DNA of 64,000 bases from Streptomyces mangrovi (GCF_900114215.1 NZ_FOSG01000002.1:310001-374000); one strand, 5' to 3'. Counted from the stretch's first letter, positions 25,694 through 34,852 are shown. Notes: generated by a model from the sequence alone, not told the origin. Program-made: numbers and translations.

Positions 25694-26650
25694 TCAGCGG
25701 CCCGGCGGGAGCGTGGGCGCCGGGGTGGCGCCCACCGGAGCGGTGGCCGTGGCCGTGGGAGCCGCGGCCGTGGGAGCGGCTCCCATGGGCGTCGCCGCTA
25801 TGAGCGGCTGCCTGACGGACTCGTACTGCTCCGGCGGCTCCTCGCCGGACGGCGCCTGGTACTGCGTGGGATGTATCAGCGGCGGGTGCAGGGTGGGCAG
25901 CACATCGATCACCGGCACCGCCGTCAGCCCGTGGGGCCGGGGGGCGTAGGCGGCCTCCAGCGGTGACACCGACAGCACGGGCGGCCGCGTCGGCGCCACG
26001 GCCGGTCCGCTCGGTGTACCGGCCGGTCCCTTCCCCGCTCGCTGTCCCGGTCTGCCGCCGCTCCGCTCGCTGCCGCGCTCCGGCCCGACGGCCGCCGTGC
26101 GCGGCGAGCGGGCGCTCGTACCGCCTTCCCCGCCCGCGGCGACCGTGGAGCCGCCGGTGGCCGCGGAGGTGAGCGCGCCGCCGATGGCGAAGGCCGCCAG
26201 CGAGACCGCGCCCGCCGCCGCGAAGGCGAAGCGGCGGCCGCGCGAGGACGGCCGGTCCGTCTCATGGACCCGGTGGATGCGGAATCCGCGGTCGGAGGTG
26301 AGCACGCCGCCGGCCGGCAGGTACTCGAAGTCCCAGGGGGACGAGGAGGAGTCCGGCGGCCCGCCCCGGCCCCGCCCGGGGTCGTCGCCCAGGCCTCCGG
26401 GCAGCCCCTGGAGCCTGGCGAGCAGCCCCTCCGAGGGCGGCGGGGGCGCGGCGTCCGCGAAGACGCTCTTCAGCCTGCGCTGTGCGTCGGCCTCCGCCTT
26501 GCAGGTGTGGCAGGTGGCCAGGTGCGCCAGGACGCGCTCGCGCGTCTCGTGCCCCAGCTCGCCGTCCACCAGGGCCGCCAGCCGGTCGCCCAGGTGCTGC
26601 TCGGCCGGGGTCGGCTCCGGATCGGGTACGCCGTCGTGTGTGCCGCTCAC
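25694..26650 (-). CDS. Membrane-bound zinc-finger (zf-HC2) anti-sigma factor
   Basis: A 318-residue protein whose GTG start (26650) overlaps the sigma-factor stop by 4 nt (GTGA), giving coupled, near-equimolar synthesis. The N-terminal anti-sigma domain carries H43-x3-C47-x2-C50 (HLATCHTC), the ZAS zinc motif. A single transmembrane segment lies near residues 138-163. The extracytoplasmic part is Pro/Thr/Ala-rich and ends in an Ala-Thr run. It corresponds to RseA of the mycobacterial SigE system but is about twice as long and clearly membrane-anchored, which would allow regulated proteolysis. Confidence 0.88.
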   Translation of the reverse strand: MSGTHDGVPDPEPTPAEQHLGDRLAALVDGELGHETRERVLAHLATCHTCKAEADAQRRLKSVFADAAPPPPSEGLLARLQGLPGGLGDDPGRGRGGPPDSSSSPWDFEYLPAGGVLTSDRGFRIHRVHETDRPSSRGRRFAFAAAGAVSLAAFAIGGALTSAATGGSTVAAGGEGGTSARSPRTAAVGPERGSERSGGRPGQRAGKGPAGTPSGPAVAPTRPPVLSVSPLEAAYAPRPHGLTAVPVIDVLPTLHPPLIHPTQYQAPSGEEPPEQYESVRQPLIAATPMGAAPTAAAPTATATAPVGATPAPTLPPGR

Positions 26651-27417
26651 GCGGTGCCGCCCTCCCCTCCCACGGCACCGGGGAGCGCCCCGGCCAGGGC
26701 GCGCTGCTCGGCGCGTGCCCGGGGGGACCGGTGCTTGAGGGCCTTGCGCAGGTGGGAGCGACCGCGGTGGATGCGGCTGCGGACCGTGCCGAGCTTCACA
26801 TCGAGCGTCGCGGCGATCTCCTCGTACGACAGCCCCTCGATGTCGCAGAGCACCACCGCCGCCCGGAACTCCGGGGCGAGGGTGTCCAGCGCCTGCTGGA
26901 CGTCGGCGTCGAAGTGGGTGTCGTTGAAGTGCTGCTGCGGCGAGGGCTCACGGCTGGGCAGCCGCTCGGCCGCGTCGTCGCCGAGGGCGTCGAAGCGGAT
27001 GCGCTGCTTGCGCCGCACCATGTCCAGGAAGAGGTTCGTGGTGATGCGGTGCAGCCAGCCCTCGAAGGTGCCGGGAGTGTAGGTGGACAGCGAGCGGAAG
27101 ACCCGGACGAAGACCTCCTGGGTCAGGTCCTCGGCGTCGTGCTGGTTCCCGGTGAGGCGGTAGGCGAGGCGGTAGACCCGTGCGCTGTGGGTGCTGACGA
27201 TCTCCTCCCAGGTGGGAGGCGTCCACGCCGGAGCGTCCGCGTCGGTTGCGAAGGTCGCGGTGGTCACGGAGTCGGCGGCGCGGCGGTGGTCAGCGGTGTC
27301 GTTCACGGATTTCGGCTCGCCGGACGACCTGAGGAAGCGCCTGAGCACTTTCCGGTCACCGGCCGCAGCCGCACCTCCCCTGTCGGCTCTGGTGGTGTCC
27401 AGTGGAGTCCCTACCAT
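26647..27417 (-). CDS. ECF RNA polymerase sigma factor, mycobacterial SigE-like
   Basis: A 256-residue ECF sigma factor from ATG 27417 with GAGG 5-6 nt upstream. Region 2 (residues ~73-140) contains [20 protein letters not shown] and [20 protein letters not shown]; region 4 (~175-230) contains [20 protein letters not shown] and [12 protein letters not shown]. Sequence and order (sigma, anti-sigma, HtrA, TatB) match Mycobacterium SigE, the surface-stress sigma factor; it is not the protein called SigE in S. coelicolor, so I give no symbol. A ~70-residue N-terminal extension precedes region 2. It is released from its coupled anti-sigma factor by a signal not visible here. Confidence 0.93.
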   Translation of the reverse strand: MVGTPLDTTRADRGGAAAAGDRKVLRRFLRSSGEPKSVNDTADHRRAADSVTTATFATDADAPAWTPPTWEEIVSTHSARVYRLAYRLTGNQHDAEDLTQEVFVRVFRSLSTYTPGTFEGWLHRITTNLFLDMVRRKQRIRFDALGDDAAERLPSREPSPQQHFNDTHFDADVQQALDTLAPEFRAAVVLCDIEGLSYEEIAATLDVKLGTVRSRIHRGRSHLRKALKHRSPRARAEQRALAGALPGAVGGEGGTA

Positions 27418-27556
27418 AGCCACCTCGCCCGTTAGCTCCGGATAAGTTTCTTTGACCCTCTTGCGGCCGTGTGCCATGTACGTTCCCCGCCGCTCGCCGC
27501 ACGGTCTCTGCCCAACCAACGCGCGGTCCCATCTGCGGGTTCCCGGCGCCAACGGA

Positions 27557-27567
27557 TACAGTCACGG
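27557..27567 (+). promoter_or_regulatory. -10 box of a leaderless promoter
   Basis: TACAGT (27557-27562) lies 5 nt before the ATG at 27568. It is within the 150-bp divergent region shared with the sigma factor gene. I looked for a GGAAC/GTT ECF promoter for the sigma gene and saw none that fits. Confidence 0.5.
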
Positions 27568-28266
27568 ATGCGGGCACCACGGGGACAGGAGAGGGCGATT
27601 ACCGGCAACCGGCAGACGAGCTGGGCGTTCGCCGACGCGTACGGCGCGGAGAACGTCCAGCACGCCGAGCGCTCCGAGCACTCGGCGGCGCTGCGCTGGG
27701 CCCGCGACCGGGCCCGGGAGGCGGGCCTGCGCACGGTGTCGGACGGCACGGGCGCCGCGCTGCGGCTGCTGGCCGCGGCCGTGGACGCCAAGGCGGTGGC
27801 CGAGATCGGCACCGGCACCGGGGTGTCGGGCATCCACCTGCTGCACGGCATGCGGCCCGACGGCGTGCTGACGACCGTGGACACCGAGCCGGAGTGCCAG
27901 CAGATCGCCCGCCAGGCGTTCCGCGCCGCGGGCTTCGCGGCCAACCGCGCCCGCTTCATCCCCGGCCGCGCCCTGGACGTCCTGCCCCGGCTCGCCGACG
28001 GCGGTTACGACCTGGTCTTCTGCGACGGCGACCGGATGGAGTGCCTGGAGTACCTGGGCGAATCGTTGCGCCTGCTGCGCCCGGGCGGGCTGGTCTGCTT
28101 CGAGGGCGTCTTCGCCGACGGCCGCACCGTCGACTCCTCGTCACAGCCCGCGGAGGTCCTCAGACTGCGCGAGCTGCTGCGCACCGTCCGGGACAGCACC
28201 TCGCTGCTGCCCTCGCTGCTGCCGGTGGGCGACGGCCTGCTGTGCGCGGTCAAGCGCCACCGCTGA
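27568..28266 (+). CDS. SAM-dependent O-methyltransferase
   Basis: A 232-residue class I methyltransferase. The SAM-binding motif I is AVAEIGTGTGVSGIHLL; an acidic residue that should hold the ribose is in LTTVDTEPE; GYDLVFCDGDR provides the metal-coordinating Asp typical of the caffeoyl-CoA/catechol O-methyltransferase family. The substrate is unknown. It is divergent from the SigE-like gene exactly as Rv1220c is in mycobacteria. The ATG appears leaderless; an SD-like AGGAGAGGG lies inside the coding sequence just before an ATT codon (27598), which could be an alternative rare start. Confidence 0.88.
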   Translation: MRAPRGQERAITGNRQTSWAFADAYGAENVQHAERSEHSAALRWARDRAREAGLRTVSDGTGAALRLLAAAVDAKAVAEIGTGTGVSGIHLLHGMRPDGVLTTVDTEPECQQIARQAFRAAGFAANRARFIPGRALDVLPRLADGGYDLVFCDGDRMECLEYLGESLRLLRPGGLVCFEGVFADGRTVDSSSQPAEVLRLRELLRTVRDSTSLLPSLLPVGDGLLCAVKRHR

Positions 28267-28286
28267 CCACGGGCCGGCCGACAGCA

Positions 28287-28327
28287 CACCGCCGCCCCCG
28301 GGCCGTGCTCTCCCGGGGGCGGCGGTG
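28287..28327. terminator. Bidirectional hairpin terminator
   Basis: A 16-bp stem (28287-28302 with 28312-28327) with a 9-nt loop between the convergent methyltransferase and DUF3117 genes. It starts 21 nt after the methyltransferase stop and is positioned to end both transcripts. Confidence 0.82.
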
Positions 28328-28370
28328 GTGGTGCGAAGGCGGTGTGGCGCCGGAGGTCTTCGATCGCTCC

Positions 28371-28538
28371 TCAGCCGCAGGCCTTCTTCAGAGCTTCGCC
28401 GAGTGCATCCGCCTCGTCAGGGGTGAGCTCGACGACGAGTCGTCCACCGCCTTCGAGCGGAACGCGCATGATGATGCCCCGCCCCTCCTTGGTCACCTCG
28501 AGCGGGCCATCGCCCGTCCGCGGCTTCATGGCCGCCAT
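28371..28538 (-). CDS. DUF3117 small protein
   Basis: A 55-residue protein read directly from the sequence: MAAMKPRTGDGPLEVTKE, then a short Arg/Gly strand segment, ending EADALGEALKKACG. This is the highly conserved actinobacterial DUF3117 family, whose function is unknown. ATG 28538 is preceded by AAGGGG 7 nt upstream; a second in-frame ATG (28529) is possible. The protein is too small for most ORF cut-offs. It is monocistronic, between the convergent terminator and the divergent enoyl-CoA hydratase gene. Confidence 0.9.
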   Translation of the reverse strand: MAAMKPRTGDGPLEVTKEGRGIIMRVPLEGGGRLVVELTPDEADALGEALKKACG

Positions 28539-28827
28539 GCTCGTTCCCCTTCCTGAAACCAGCTGATCTCAGCCGGGCAACCCAGGTGTCGCCGGCGTCG
28601 AACACATTGCTTCCCGGCCATTATCCCGCATCGCACGACCTCGTGACCAACATCGGTCCGTATCCCTTGCACAACACCCTCGCGCAAAACCACCCAATTC
28701 GGGGATCAGACTGCAATACTGCGCCCTTTCTCCCCCCGGAGAGCACCGCGGCCGTTTGACGCAGGTCACACGCGGCTCGTGTACGGACCCGTACCGGCCC
28801 CCGCCGTTCCTTGCCATGCTGGCCCCC

Positions 28828-29616
28828 ATGTCAGACAACGTCGTCTACGAAGTGTCCGGAGGGCTGGCGACCGTCACCCTCAACCGCCCCGACGCCATGA
28901 ACGCGCTCGACACCGCGCTCAAGGAGGCGCTGCGGGACGCTCTGCGGGAGGCGGCCGGCGACCCGGCCGTACGCGCGGTGCTGCTGACCGGCAACGGGCG
29001 GGCCTTCTGCGTCGGGCAGGACCTCAAGGAGCACGTCGAGGAGCTGCGGCGCAGCGGCGGCGGCGCGCTGGACACCGTGCGGGAGCACTACAACCCGATC
29101 ACCCTGGCGATCGCCTCCATGCCCAAGCCGGTGGTGGCGGGCGTCAACGGCGTCGCGGCCGGCGCCGGGGCGGGGTTCGCCTTCGCCGCCGACTACCGGG
29201 TGGTCGCCGACACCGCCTCCTTCAACACCTCCTTCGCCGGGGTGGCGCTCACCGCCGACTCCGGGGTGTCCTGGACCCTGCCGCGCCTGGTCGGCCCGGG
29301 CCGCGCCGCCGAACTGCTGCTCTTCCCGCGCAGCGTGAAGGCGCGGGAGGCCCTGGAGCTGGGCATCGCCAACCGGGTCGTCCCGGCCGACCGGCTGGCG
29401 GCCGAGGCCGAGGACGCGGCGCGGCGGCTCGCCGAGGGGCCGACGGTCGCGTACGCCGCGCTCAAGGAGTCCCTCGCCCACGGCTCCTCGCACTCACTGG
29501 CCGAGACGCTGGAGAAGGAGGCCGAACTGCAGGCCCGGGCCGGCGCCTCGGAGGACCACAAGGCCGCGGTGGAGGCGTTCGTCGCCAAGGAGAAGCCCGT
29601 CTACCGCGGCCGCTGA
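28828..29616 (+). CDS. Enoyl-CoA hydratase/isomerase family protein
   Basis: A 262-residue crotonase-fold enzyme from ATG 28828. Landmarks are VTLNRPDAMNALD, the oxyanion-hole segment GRAFCVGQDLKE, and MPKPVVAGVNGVAAGAGAGF. At the two catalytic positions used by classic hydratases one expects Glu; here the regions read SFNTSFAGVALTADSG, with Asp/Ala instead, as in many PaaG/isomerase-like members, so isomerase activity on a CoA thioester is as likely as hydration. A TTGACG at 28756-28761 is a possible -35. It is convergent with the tag gene. Confidence 0.88.
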   Translation: MSDNVVYEVSGGLATVTLNRPDAMNALDTALKEALRDALREAAGDPAVRAVLLTGNGRAFCVGQDLKEHVEELRRSGGGALDTVREHYNPITLAIASMPKPVVAGVNGVAAGAGAGFAFAADYRVVADTASFNTSFAGVALTADSGVSWTLPRLVGPGRAAELLLFPRSVKAREALELGIANRVVPADRLAAEAEDAARRLAEGPTVAYAALKESLAHGSSHSLAETLEKEAELQARAGASEDHKAAVEAFVAKEKPVYRGR

Positions 29617-29630
29617 CGCCCCGTCGGAGA

Positions 29631-29679
29631 GCGTCCCGCGCCCGGGGTCACCGCGCACGGAACACCGGGCGCGGGACGC
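29631..29679. terminator. Convergent hairpin between enoyl-CoA hydratase and tag genes
   Basis: A perfect 15-bp stem (29631-29645 with 29665-29679) with a 19-nt loop, 14 nt after the enoyl-CoA hydratase stop and just before the end of the convergent tag gene. Confidence 0.75.
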
Positions 29680-29684
29680 CGTGC

Positions 29685-30284
29685 TCAGCCGGCGGGGCGC
29701 GGGGCGCGGGCGCAGCAGTCCGACAGGTGGTCGTCGACCAGGCCGCACGCCTGCATCAGGGCGTAGGCCGTGGTGGGACCGGTGAAGCGGAAGCCGCGCT
29801 TCTTCAGCTCTTTGGACAGCGCCGTGGACTCCGGTGTGATCGCGGGCACCTCGGCGAGCGTGCGCGGCGCTCGGCGGCCTGCCGGGTCGGGGGCGTGGGA
29901 CCACACCAGGGCGTCCAGTTCGCCCGGCTCCCACCGGGCGGCGACCCTGGCGTTGGCGATGGTCGCGTCGATCTTGGCACGGTTGCGGATGATGCCCGGA
30001 TCGGCGAGCAGCCGTTCCCGGTCGGCGTCGGTGAACTCCGCCACCCGCGCGATCCGGAAGCCCGCGAACGCCGCCCGGAAACCCTCCCGGCGGCGCAGGA
30101 TGGTCAGCCAGGACAGCCCGGACTGGAACGCCTCCAGGGACAGCCGCTCGAACAGCGCGTCGTCGCCGTGCACCGGGCGGCCCCACTCGGTGTCGTGGTA
30201 GGCGGTGTAGTCCTCGGTGGACAGGCCCCACGGGCAGCGCAGCCGCCCGTCCGGCCCGGGGAGCGCCGTGCCCTCGGCGGTCAC
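29685..30284 (-). CDS. tag: DNA-3-methyladenine glycosylase I
   Basis: A 199-residue base-excision repair enzyme of the HhH family that removes 3-methyladenine. Hallmarks are RCPWGLSTEDYTAYHDTEWG near the N-terminus, EAFQSGLSWLTILRRRE, FRIARVAEFTDAD and the C-terminal FTGPTTAYALMQACGLVDDH. Zinc ligands expected in Tag are present: Cys in RCPWG, His in YHDTEW, and His and Cys in DDHLSDCC. GTG 30284 overlaps the stop of the upstream gene by 4 nt and has GGGAGG upstream. Translation is probably coupled to the DivIVA-like gene. Confidence 0.93.
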   Translation of the reverse strand: MTAEGTALPGPDGRLRCPWGLSTEDYTAYHDTEWGRPVHGDDALFERLSLEAFQSGLSWLTILRRREGFRAAFAGFRIARVAEFTDADRERLLADPGIIRNRAKIDATIANARVAARWEPGELDALVWSHAPDPAGRRAPRTLAEVPAITPESTALSKELKKRGFRFTGPTTAYALMQACGLVDDHLSDCCARAPRPAG

Positions 30285-30709
30285 CGCGCCTCCCCCGGGC
30301 CGCCGGGCTCTTCGCCGAAAGCCGTGCCGGTGCCGGGACGGTCCCCGGGGCCGCCGCCGGGCTCGCCGAACATGTCGGGCCCGCCCAGCGCGGTCGCCTG
30401 CGCGCCCGCCAGCGACGCCTCCAGCTCGGCGATCCGGGCGTCGCGCTCGGCCAGTTCGGCGCCGAGCCGGTCCAGCACGTCGTCGACCTCCTCCATCCGG
30501 TAGCCCCGTACGGCCTGCGGCAGCCGCAGCGCGTCCAGGTCGGAGCGGTTCAGGGGACGGTCGGGCGGCAGCCAGGCCTCCGTCCGGTCCGGCAGGGCGT
30601 CGGCGAGTCCGCCCGTCGCGGTGCGGCCCGGCCCGTCGCCGCCCCCCGCCACGGCCAGCGCGACCGCGGCGACCACCACGACCAACGCGATCAGCAGAAA
30701 CCAGAACAC
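30281..30709 (-). CDS. Small membrane protein with DivIVA-like segment
   Basis: A 142-residue protein from GTG 30709 with GGGGAG 6 nt upstream. An N-terminal membrane helix (FLLIALVVVVAAVALAVAGG) is followed by a Gly/Asp linker, then LPQAVRGYRMEEVDDVLDRL, a DivIVA/Wag31-type N-terminal motif (GYrmeEVDdfLd), and a short coiled coil (AELAERDARIAELEASL). The C-terminus is Gly/Pro-rich. DivIVA proteins mark curved membrane and polar growth sites in actinobacteria, so this may localise with them; the anchor helix and short coil make it a minimal relative. It overlaps tag by 4 nt. Confidence 0.85.
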   Translation of the reverse strand: MFWFLLIALVVVVAAVALAVAGGGDGPGRTATGGLADALPDRTEAWLPPDRPLNRSDLDALRLPQAVRGYRMEEVDDVLDRLGAELAERDARIAELEASLAGAQATALGGPDMFGEPGGGPGDRPGTGTAFGEEPGGPGEAR

Positions 30710-30838
30710 GCCATCTCCCCGGGTCCGACACGCCAAACGGCAGGTACAGGTCTGCCGTGATCGTGCCACGACGGGGCGGCTAGTGTCGGCTGCGGGGCAC
30801 TGTGCGGTGCCGGGGACCGCGGGAGGAGAGGACAGCGG

Positions 30839-31699
30839 ATGCTGCGGCTGGGACGGCGTGAGTTCGGCGAGCACGAGACGGTGGTCATGGCCATCGTGAA
30901 CCGGACTCCGGACTCCTTCTACGACCGGGGCGCCACCTTCCGCGACGAACCGGCCCTGGACCGGGTCGAGCAGGCGGTCGCCGAGGGCGCCGCCATCATC
31001 GACATAGGGGGTGTGAAGGCCGGCCCCGGCGAGGAGGTCTCCGCCGAGGAGGAGGTGCGGCGCACCGCGGGTTTCGTCGCCGAGGTGCGGCGGCGCTGGC
31101 CGGACGTGGTGATCAGCGTGGACACCTGGCGGCACGAGGTGGGCGAGGCGGTCTGCGAGGCGGGCGCGGACCTGCTCAACGACGCCTGGGGCGGCGTGGA
31201 TCCGAAGCTGGCCGAAGTGGCGGCGCGGTACGGCGCCGGGCTGGTGTGCACCCACACCGGCGGCGCCGCGCCGCGCACCCGCCCGCACCGGGTGGCGTAC
31301 GACGACGTCATGGCCGACGTGCTGCGCCGCACGGTCGCGCTCGCCGAACGCGCGGTCGCGGCCGGAGTGCGGCGGGACGCGGTGCTGATCGACCCCGGCC
31401 ACGACTTCGGCAAGAACACCCGCCACTCGCTGGAGGTGACCCGGCGGCTGGAGGAGATGGTGGCCACCGGGTGGCCGGTGCTGGTGTCGCTGTCCAACAA
31501 GGACTTCGTCGGGGAGACCCTGGACCGGCCCGTCAAGGAGCGGCTGACCGGGACCCTGGCCACGACCGCGGTCTCCGCCTGGCTGGGAGCGCGGGTCTAC
31601 CGCGTCCACGAGGTGGCCGAGACCCGGCAGGTGCTCGACATGGTGGCCTCCATCGCGGGTCTGCGCCCTCCGGCCGTGGCCCGCCGCGGCCTGGCCTGA
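30839..31699 (+). CDS. folP2: Dihydropteroate synthase-like protein FolP2
   Basis: A 286-residue TIM-barrel protein from ATG 30839 with GGAGG/GAGAGG upstream. It has pterin-binding landmarks: MAIVNRTPDSFYDRGATF, IDIGGVKAGPGE, SVDTWR, LLNDAWGG, IDPGHDFGKN and VSLSNKD. The first motif differs from true DHPS (NVTPDSFSDGG), matching mycobacterial FolP2, which does not replace FolP1 and lacks proven DHPS activity. Its position near tag, the LOG-family gene and dapE also matches. Its role is therefore uncertain; a folate enzyme by fold only. It is divergent from the DivIVA-like gene. Confidence 0.88.
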   Translation: MLRLGRREFGEHETVVMAIVNRTPDSFYDRGATFRDEPALDRVEQAVAEGAAIIDIGGVKAGPGEEVSAEEEVRRTAGFVAEVRRRWPDVVISVDTWRHEVGEAVCEAGADLLNDAWGGVDPKLAEVAARYGAGLVCTHTGGAAPRTRPHRVAYDDVMADVLRRTVALAERAVAAGVRRDAVLIDPGHDFGKNTRHSLEVTRRLEEMVATGWPVLVSLSNKDFVGETLDRPVKERLTGTLATTAVSAWLGARVYRVHEVAETRQVLDMVASIAGLRPPAVARRGLA

Positions 31700-31739
31700 G
31701 CCCTTCTCCGGGCGGGGCGGGCCCGGGCGGGCGGACCGG

Positions 31740-32540
31740 TCAGTCCGGGTCCTCCGCCCTGAACCCCTCCCCCGGCGCGCCCTTGCCGGAGGTCTCCTTG
31801 GTGACCAGCGCGATCGCCTCGTCCACGTCGTCGGTGAGGTGGAAGAGCTCCATGTCGTGCGCGCCGATCTTCCCGCTGGGCACGACGGTGGCACGCAGCC
31901 AGTCCACCAGCCCCCGCCAGTAGTCCGTGCCGAACAGCACGATCGGGAAGCGGGTGACCTTCCGCGTCTGGACCAGGGTGATCGCCTCGAACAGCTCGTC
32001 CATCGTGCCCATGCCGCCCGGCAGGACGACGAAGCCGCTGGCGTACTTCACGAACATCGTCTTGCGCACGAAGAAGTAGCGGAAGTTGACGCCGATGTCG
32101 ACGTACCGGTTCATCCCCTGCTCGAAGGGCAGCTCGATGCCCAGGCCGACCGAGGTGCCGCCCGCCTCCCTGGCGCCCTTGTTGGCCGCCTCCATCGCGC
32201 CCGGGCCGCCGCCGGTGATCACCGCGAAGCCGGCTTCCACCAGCGCCCGTCCGATCCGCACCCCGGCCTCGTACTCGGGCGATCCCCCGGGCGTGCGCGC
32301 CGAGCCGAAGACGCTGATGGCGGGGCCGATCTCGGTCAGGGTGCCGAAGCCCTCGACGAACTCCGACTGGATGCGCATGACCCGCCACGGGTCCTGGTGC
32401 AGCCAGTCCGAGGGGCCGGCGGTGTCCAGCAGACGCTGGTCGGTGGTGCTGTGCTGCATCTGGCCGTGGCGGCGCAACACCGGTCCGAAACGCTGCTCCC
32501 GCGGCGCGTCCCCCTGCTCGAACTCCTCCGCACTGGCCAT
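31740..32540 (-). CDS. LOG family protein (TIGR00730, Rossmann fold)
   Basis: A 266-residue protein from ATG 32540 with GGGAG 6 nt upstream. It contains the nucleotide-binding motif TGGGPGAMEAANKGA and the lysine decarboxylase-like motif PGGMGTMDELFE with the conserved E. These motifs define phosphoribohydrolases that release free cytokinin bases from nucleotides in plants; bacterial members hydrolyse nucleoside monophosphates. An N-terminal extension of ~70 residues (Gln/Asp-rich) precedes the fold. It lies downstream of dapE on the same strand, with 156 bp between. Confidence 0.9.
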   Translation of the reverse strand: MASAEEFEQGDAPREQRFGPVLRRHGQMQHSTTDQRLLDTAGPSDWLHQDPWRVMRIQSEFVEGFGTLTEIGPAISVFGSARTPGGSPEYEAGVRIGRALVEAGFAVITGGGPGAMEAANKGAREAGGTSVGLGIELPFEQGMNRYVDIGVNFRYFFVRKTMFVKYASGFVVLPGGMGTMDELFEAITLVQTRKVTRFPIVLFGTDYWRGLVDWLRATVVPSGKIGAHDMELFHLTDDVDEAIALVTKETSGKGAPGEGFRAEDPD

Positions 32541-32696
32541 GCCGTACTCCCTATGTCTACGCCGACGTACAGGCCGCCAGGGTACGCAGGCCCGGATCAC
32601 GTGGAGCGGAACTTCCCCGGACGCACCGGCGGCCACCGGATGTCGCGGGGCCCGCACCGGCGTGCGGGCCCCGCGGATCAGCCGATACCCGGCGGG

Positions 32697-33839
32697 TCAG
32701 GCGGTAAGCCAGGCGCGCAGCCGCTCCTCGCAGTGGCCGATCAGGTCCGTGTCGACCCTCTCGTCCCGCTTGTGCGCCAGATTCGGGTCCCCGGGGCCGT
32801 AGTTGACGGCGGGCACGCCCAGCGCGCTGAACCGGGAGACGTCGGTCCAGCCGTACTTCGGCCGCGCCTCGCCGCCGACCGCCTCGACGAAGGCCGCCGC
32901 GGCGGGGTGCGTCAGACCGGGCCGCGCCGGGCCGGAACTGTCCTCCACCTCGAACCGCGCCACACCGCAGTCGGCGAACACCTCCCGCACATGGGCGAGC
33001 GCCTCCTGTTCGGTGAGGTCGGGCGCGTAGCGGTAGTTGACGGTCACGGTGCACTCGTCGGGGATGACGTTGCCCGCGACGCCGCCGGTGATCCCCACGG
33101 CGTTGAGGCCCTCGCGGAACTCCAGCCCGTCGACCACCGGCCGCCTGGGCTCGTACGCGGCCAGCCGGGCCAGGACCGGCGCGGCGGCGTGGATGGCGTT
33201 GGCGCCCTTCCAGCTCCGCGCCGAGTGGGCGCGCTGACCGGCCATGCGCAGCCCGACCCGCAGCGTGCCCTGGCAGCCGCCCTCGACCTGCCCCTCGGAG
33301 GGCTCCAGCAGCACCGCGAAGTCCCCGGCCAGCCAGTCGGGACGGTCGTCGGCCAGGTGGCCCAGACCGTTGAGGTGGGCCGCGACCTCCTCGTTGTCGT
33401 AGAAGACGAAGGTCAGGTCGCGGTTGGGCTCGGGCACGGTGGCGGCGATCCTGAGCTGAACGGCGACCCCGGCCTTCATGTCGGAGGTGCCGCAGCCCCA
33501 CAGCACGCCGTCCTCCAGCCGCGAGGGCACGTTGTCCGCGATCGGCACGGTGTCGATGTGCCCGGCGAGGACGACCCGTTCGGCCCGGCCGAGTGCGGTA
33601 CGGGCGACGACGTTGTTGCCGTACCGGTCCACGCGCAGGTGCGGCAGGGCGCGCAGCGCGGTCTCGATCGCGTCCGCGAGCGGTTTCTCGTCTCCGCTGA
33701 CCGAGGGGATGTCGACCAGGCGCGCGGTCAGCGACGCCCCGTCCAGGCTCAGGTCCAGGACCGGGACCGGGTCCGGGTCCGGGTCCGGGACCGGGTCCTC
33801 CCGGGGGGCGGTTCCTGGGATTTCGGGAGCACTCTCCAT
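32697..33839 (-). CDS. dapE: Succinyl-diaminopimelate desuccinylase
   Basis: A 380-residue M20 metallopeptidase-family enzyme of lysine/diaminopimelate synthesis. Metal-site motifs are [31 protein letters not shown] and [11 protein letters not shown], with the distal His in [16 protein letters not shown] 33839 is the only good start; the first ~28 residues include an Asp-Pro repeat (from GGGTCC-type hexamers) not usual in the family, so the mature fold begins near [10 protein letters not shown]. The enzyme works after DapC, encoded 2 kb upstream on the same strand. It faces the membrane lysozyme-like gene divergently. Confidence 0.92.
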   Translation of the reverse strand: MESAPEIPGTAPREDPVPDPDPDPVPVLDLSLDGASLTARLVDIPSVSGDEKPLADAIETALRALPHLRVDRYGNNVVARTALGRAERVVLAGHIDTVPIADNVPSRLEDGVLWGCGTSDMKAGVAVQLRIAATVPEPNRDLTFVFYDNEEVAAHLNGLGHLADDRPDWLAGDFAVLLEPSEGQVEGGCQGTLRVGLRMAGQRAHSARSWKGANAIHAAAPVLARLAAYEPRRPVVDGLEFREGLNAVGITGGVAGNVIPDECTVTVNYRYAPDLTEQEALAHVREVFADCGVARFEVEDSSGPARPGLTHPAAAAFVEAVGGEARPKYGWTDVSRFSALGVPAVNYGPGDPNLAHKRDERVDTDLIGHCEERLRAWLTA

Positions 33840-33910
33840 GCGGCCGACCCTACCTGGCGTCCTTCCGTGGGATCCGCGTCACGTCCGGGTCCCGGACCCG
33901 GCGGGGCCGG

Positions 33911-33922
33911 TACCTTTGTCGC
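33911..33922 (+). promoter_or_regulatory. -10 box of a leaderless promoter
   Basis: TACCTT (33911-33916) ends 6 nt before the GTG at 33923, with no Shine-Dalgarno. A leaderless GTG start is implied. Confidence 0.5.
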
Positions 33923-34852
33923 GTGTCCGAGCGAGCTTCAACTCCGCGCCGCGGCAGGCTGCTGCGCCTGGCCGCCGCGTGCGTCGTACTGCTCGGACTC
34001 GCCGGGTACCTCCTCGTGCGCCACGACCCCGGCGGGTCCGGACCGGCACGCTGCACCGTGACCGCGGCCGGCGGCGAGCCGTACGTCATCGAACCGCAGC
34101 AGGCCGCCAACGCCTCGACCATCCAGGCCGTCGCCTCCGCCCGCGGGCTGCCCGAGCGGGCCGTCACCATCGCCCTGGCCACGGCCATGCAGGAGTCGGC
34201 GCTGCGCAACATCGACTACGGCGACCGCGACTCCGTCGGCCTCTTCCAGCAGCGGCCCTCCCAGGGCTGGGGGACCGCGGAGCAGATCATGGACCCGGTG
34301 TACTCGGCCGGGAAGTTCTACGAGCACCTGGTGGAGATCCCGGGCTACTCCCGGCTGCCCCTGACCGTCGCCGCCCAGCGGGTGCAGCGCAGCGGCTTCC
34401 CCGACGCCTACGCCAAGCACGAGCCCCGGGCGGCGCTTCTGGCGGCCGCGCTGACCGGCCGCCGGGCCGCGGCCCTGAGCTGCGTGCCCGCGAAGGCCGC
34501 TCCGAAGGAGACGGCCGCCGGCGACCCGGTGCGGGTGCGCGAGCGGCTGGTCCGCGAGTTCGGCGCGGACGTCCTGCCGGACGCCCCCGGCATCGACGGC
34601 GGCGGCGCCGGGCGCAGCGCGCCCGGCCCGGTGGTCTCCGTCCCCGTCCACACCCCGGCGCGCACCGGCGAGGCGGACGCCGACCGCCGCGGCTGGGAAC
34701 TGGCGCACTGGGCCGTGGCCCACTCCCAGGAGCTCGGGATCGAGCGCGTCTCCTACGGGAAGCGGGTCTGGGAGGCCGGCCGGGCCGCCGAGGGCTGGCG
34801 CACGGCCGGGGACGGCACGGGCACCGAGGTCGTCATAGCCACCTCGCGCTGA
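33923..34852 (+). CDS. Membrane-anchored lysozyme/transglycosylase-like protein
   Basis: A 309-residue protein with an N-terminal basic stretch and one hydrophobic segment (LLRLAAACVVLLGLAGYLLV, residues ~13-32) that anchors or exports it. The extracytoplasmic domain includes IALATAMQESALRNIDYGD, then DSVGLFQQRPSQGWGT, the catalytic-Glu and substrate patterns of the lysozyme-like/SLT fold. The Glu in MQES is the obvious catalytic candidate. The C-terminal ~80 residues (ELAHWAVAHSQELGIERVSY) resemble a domain often found with such proteins. It may cleave peptidoglycan at the cell surface. Some databases label relatives as heavy-metal transporters, which the sequence does not support. Confidence 0.75.
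   Translation: MSERASTPRRGRLLRLAAACVVLLGLAGYLLVRHDPGGSGPARCTVTAAGGEPYVIEPQQAANASTIQAVASARGLPERAVTIALATAMQESALRNIDYGDRDSVGLFQQRPSQGWGTAEQIMDPVYSAGKFYEHLVEIPGYSRLPLTVAAQRVQRSGFPDAYAKHEPRAALLAAALTGRRAAALSCVPAKAAPKETAAGDPVRVRERLVREFGADVLPDAPGIDGGGAGRSAPGPVVSVPVHTPARTGEADADRRGWELAHWAVAHSQELGIERVSYGKRVWEAGRAAEGWRTAGDGTGTEVVIATSR

Noticed and set aside
27418..27567. An ECF-type (GGAAC-N16/17-GTT) autoregulatory promoter for the SigE-like gene
   Set aside because: A GGGAAC sequence occurs but there is no GTT/CGTT at suitable spacing on the minus strand.
31839..34061. A 740-codon plus-strand frame across the LOG and dapE genes
   Set aside because: It spans two well-identified minus-strand genes and has no motif of its own.
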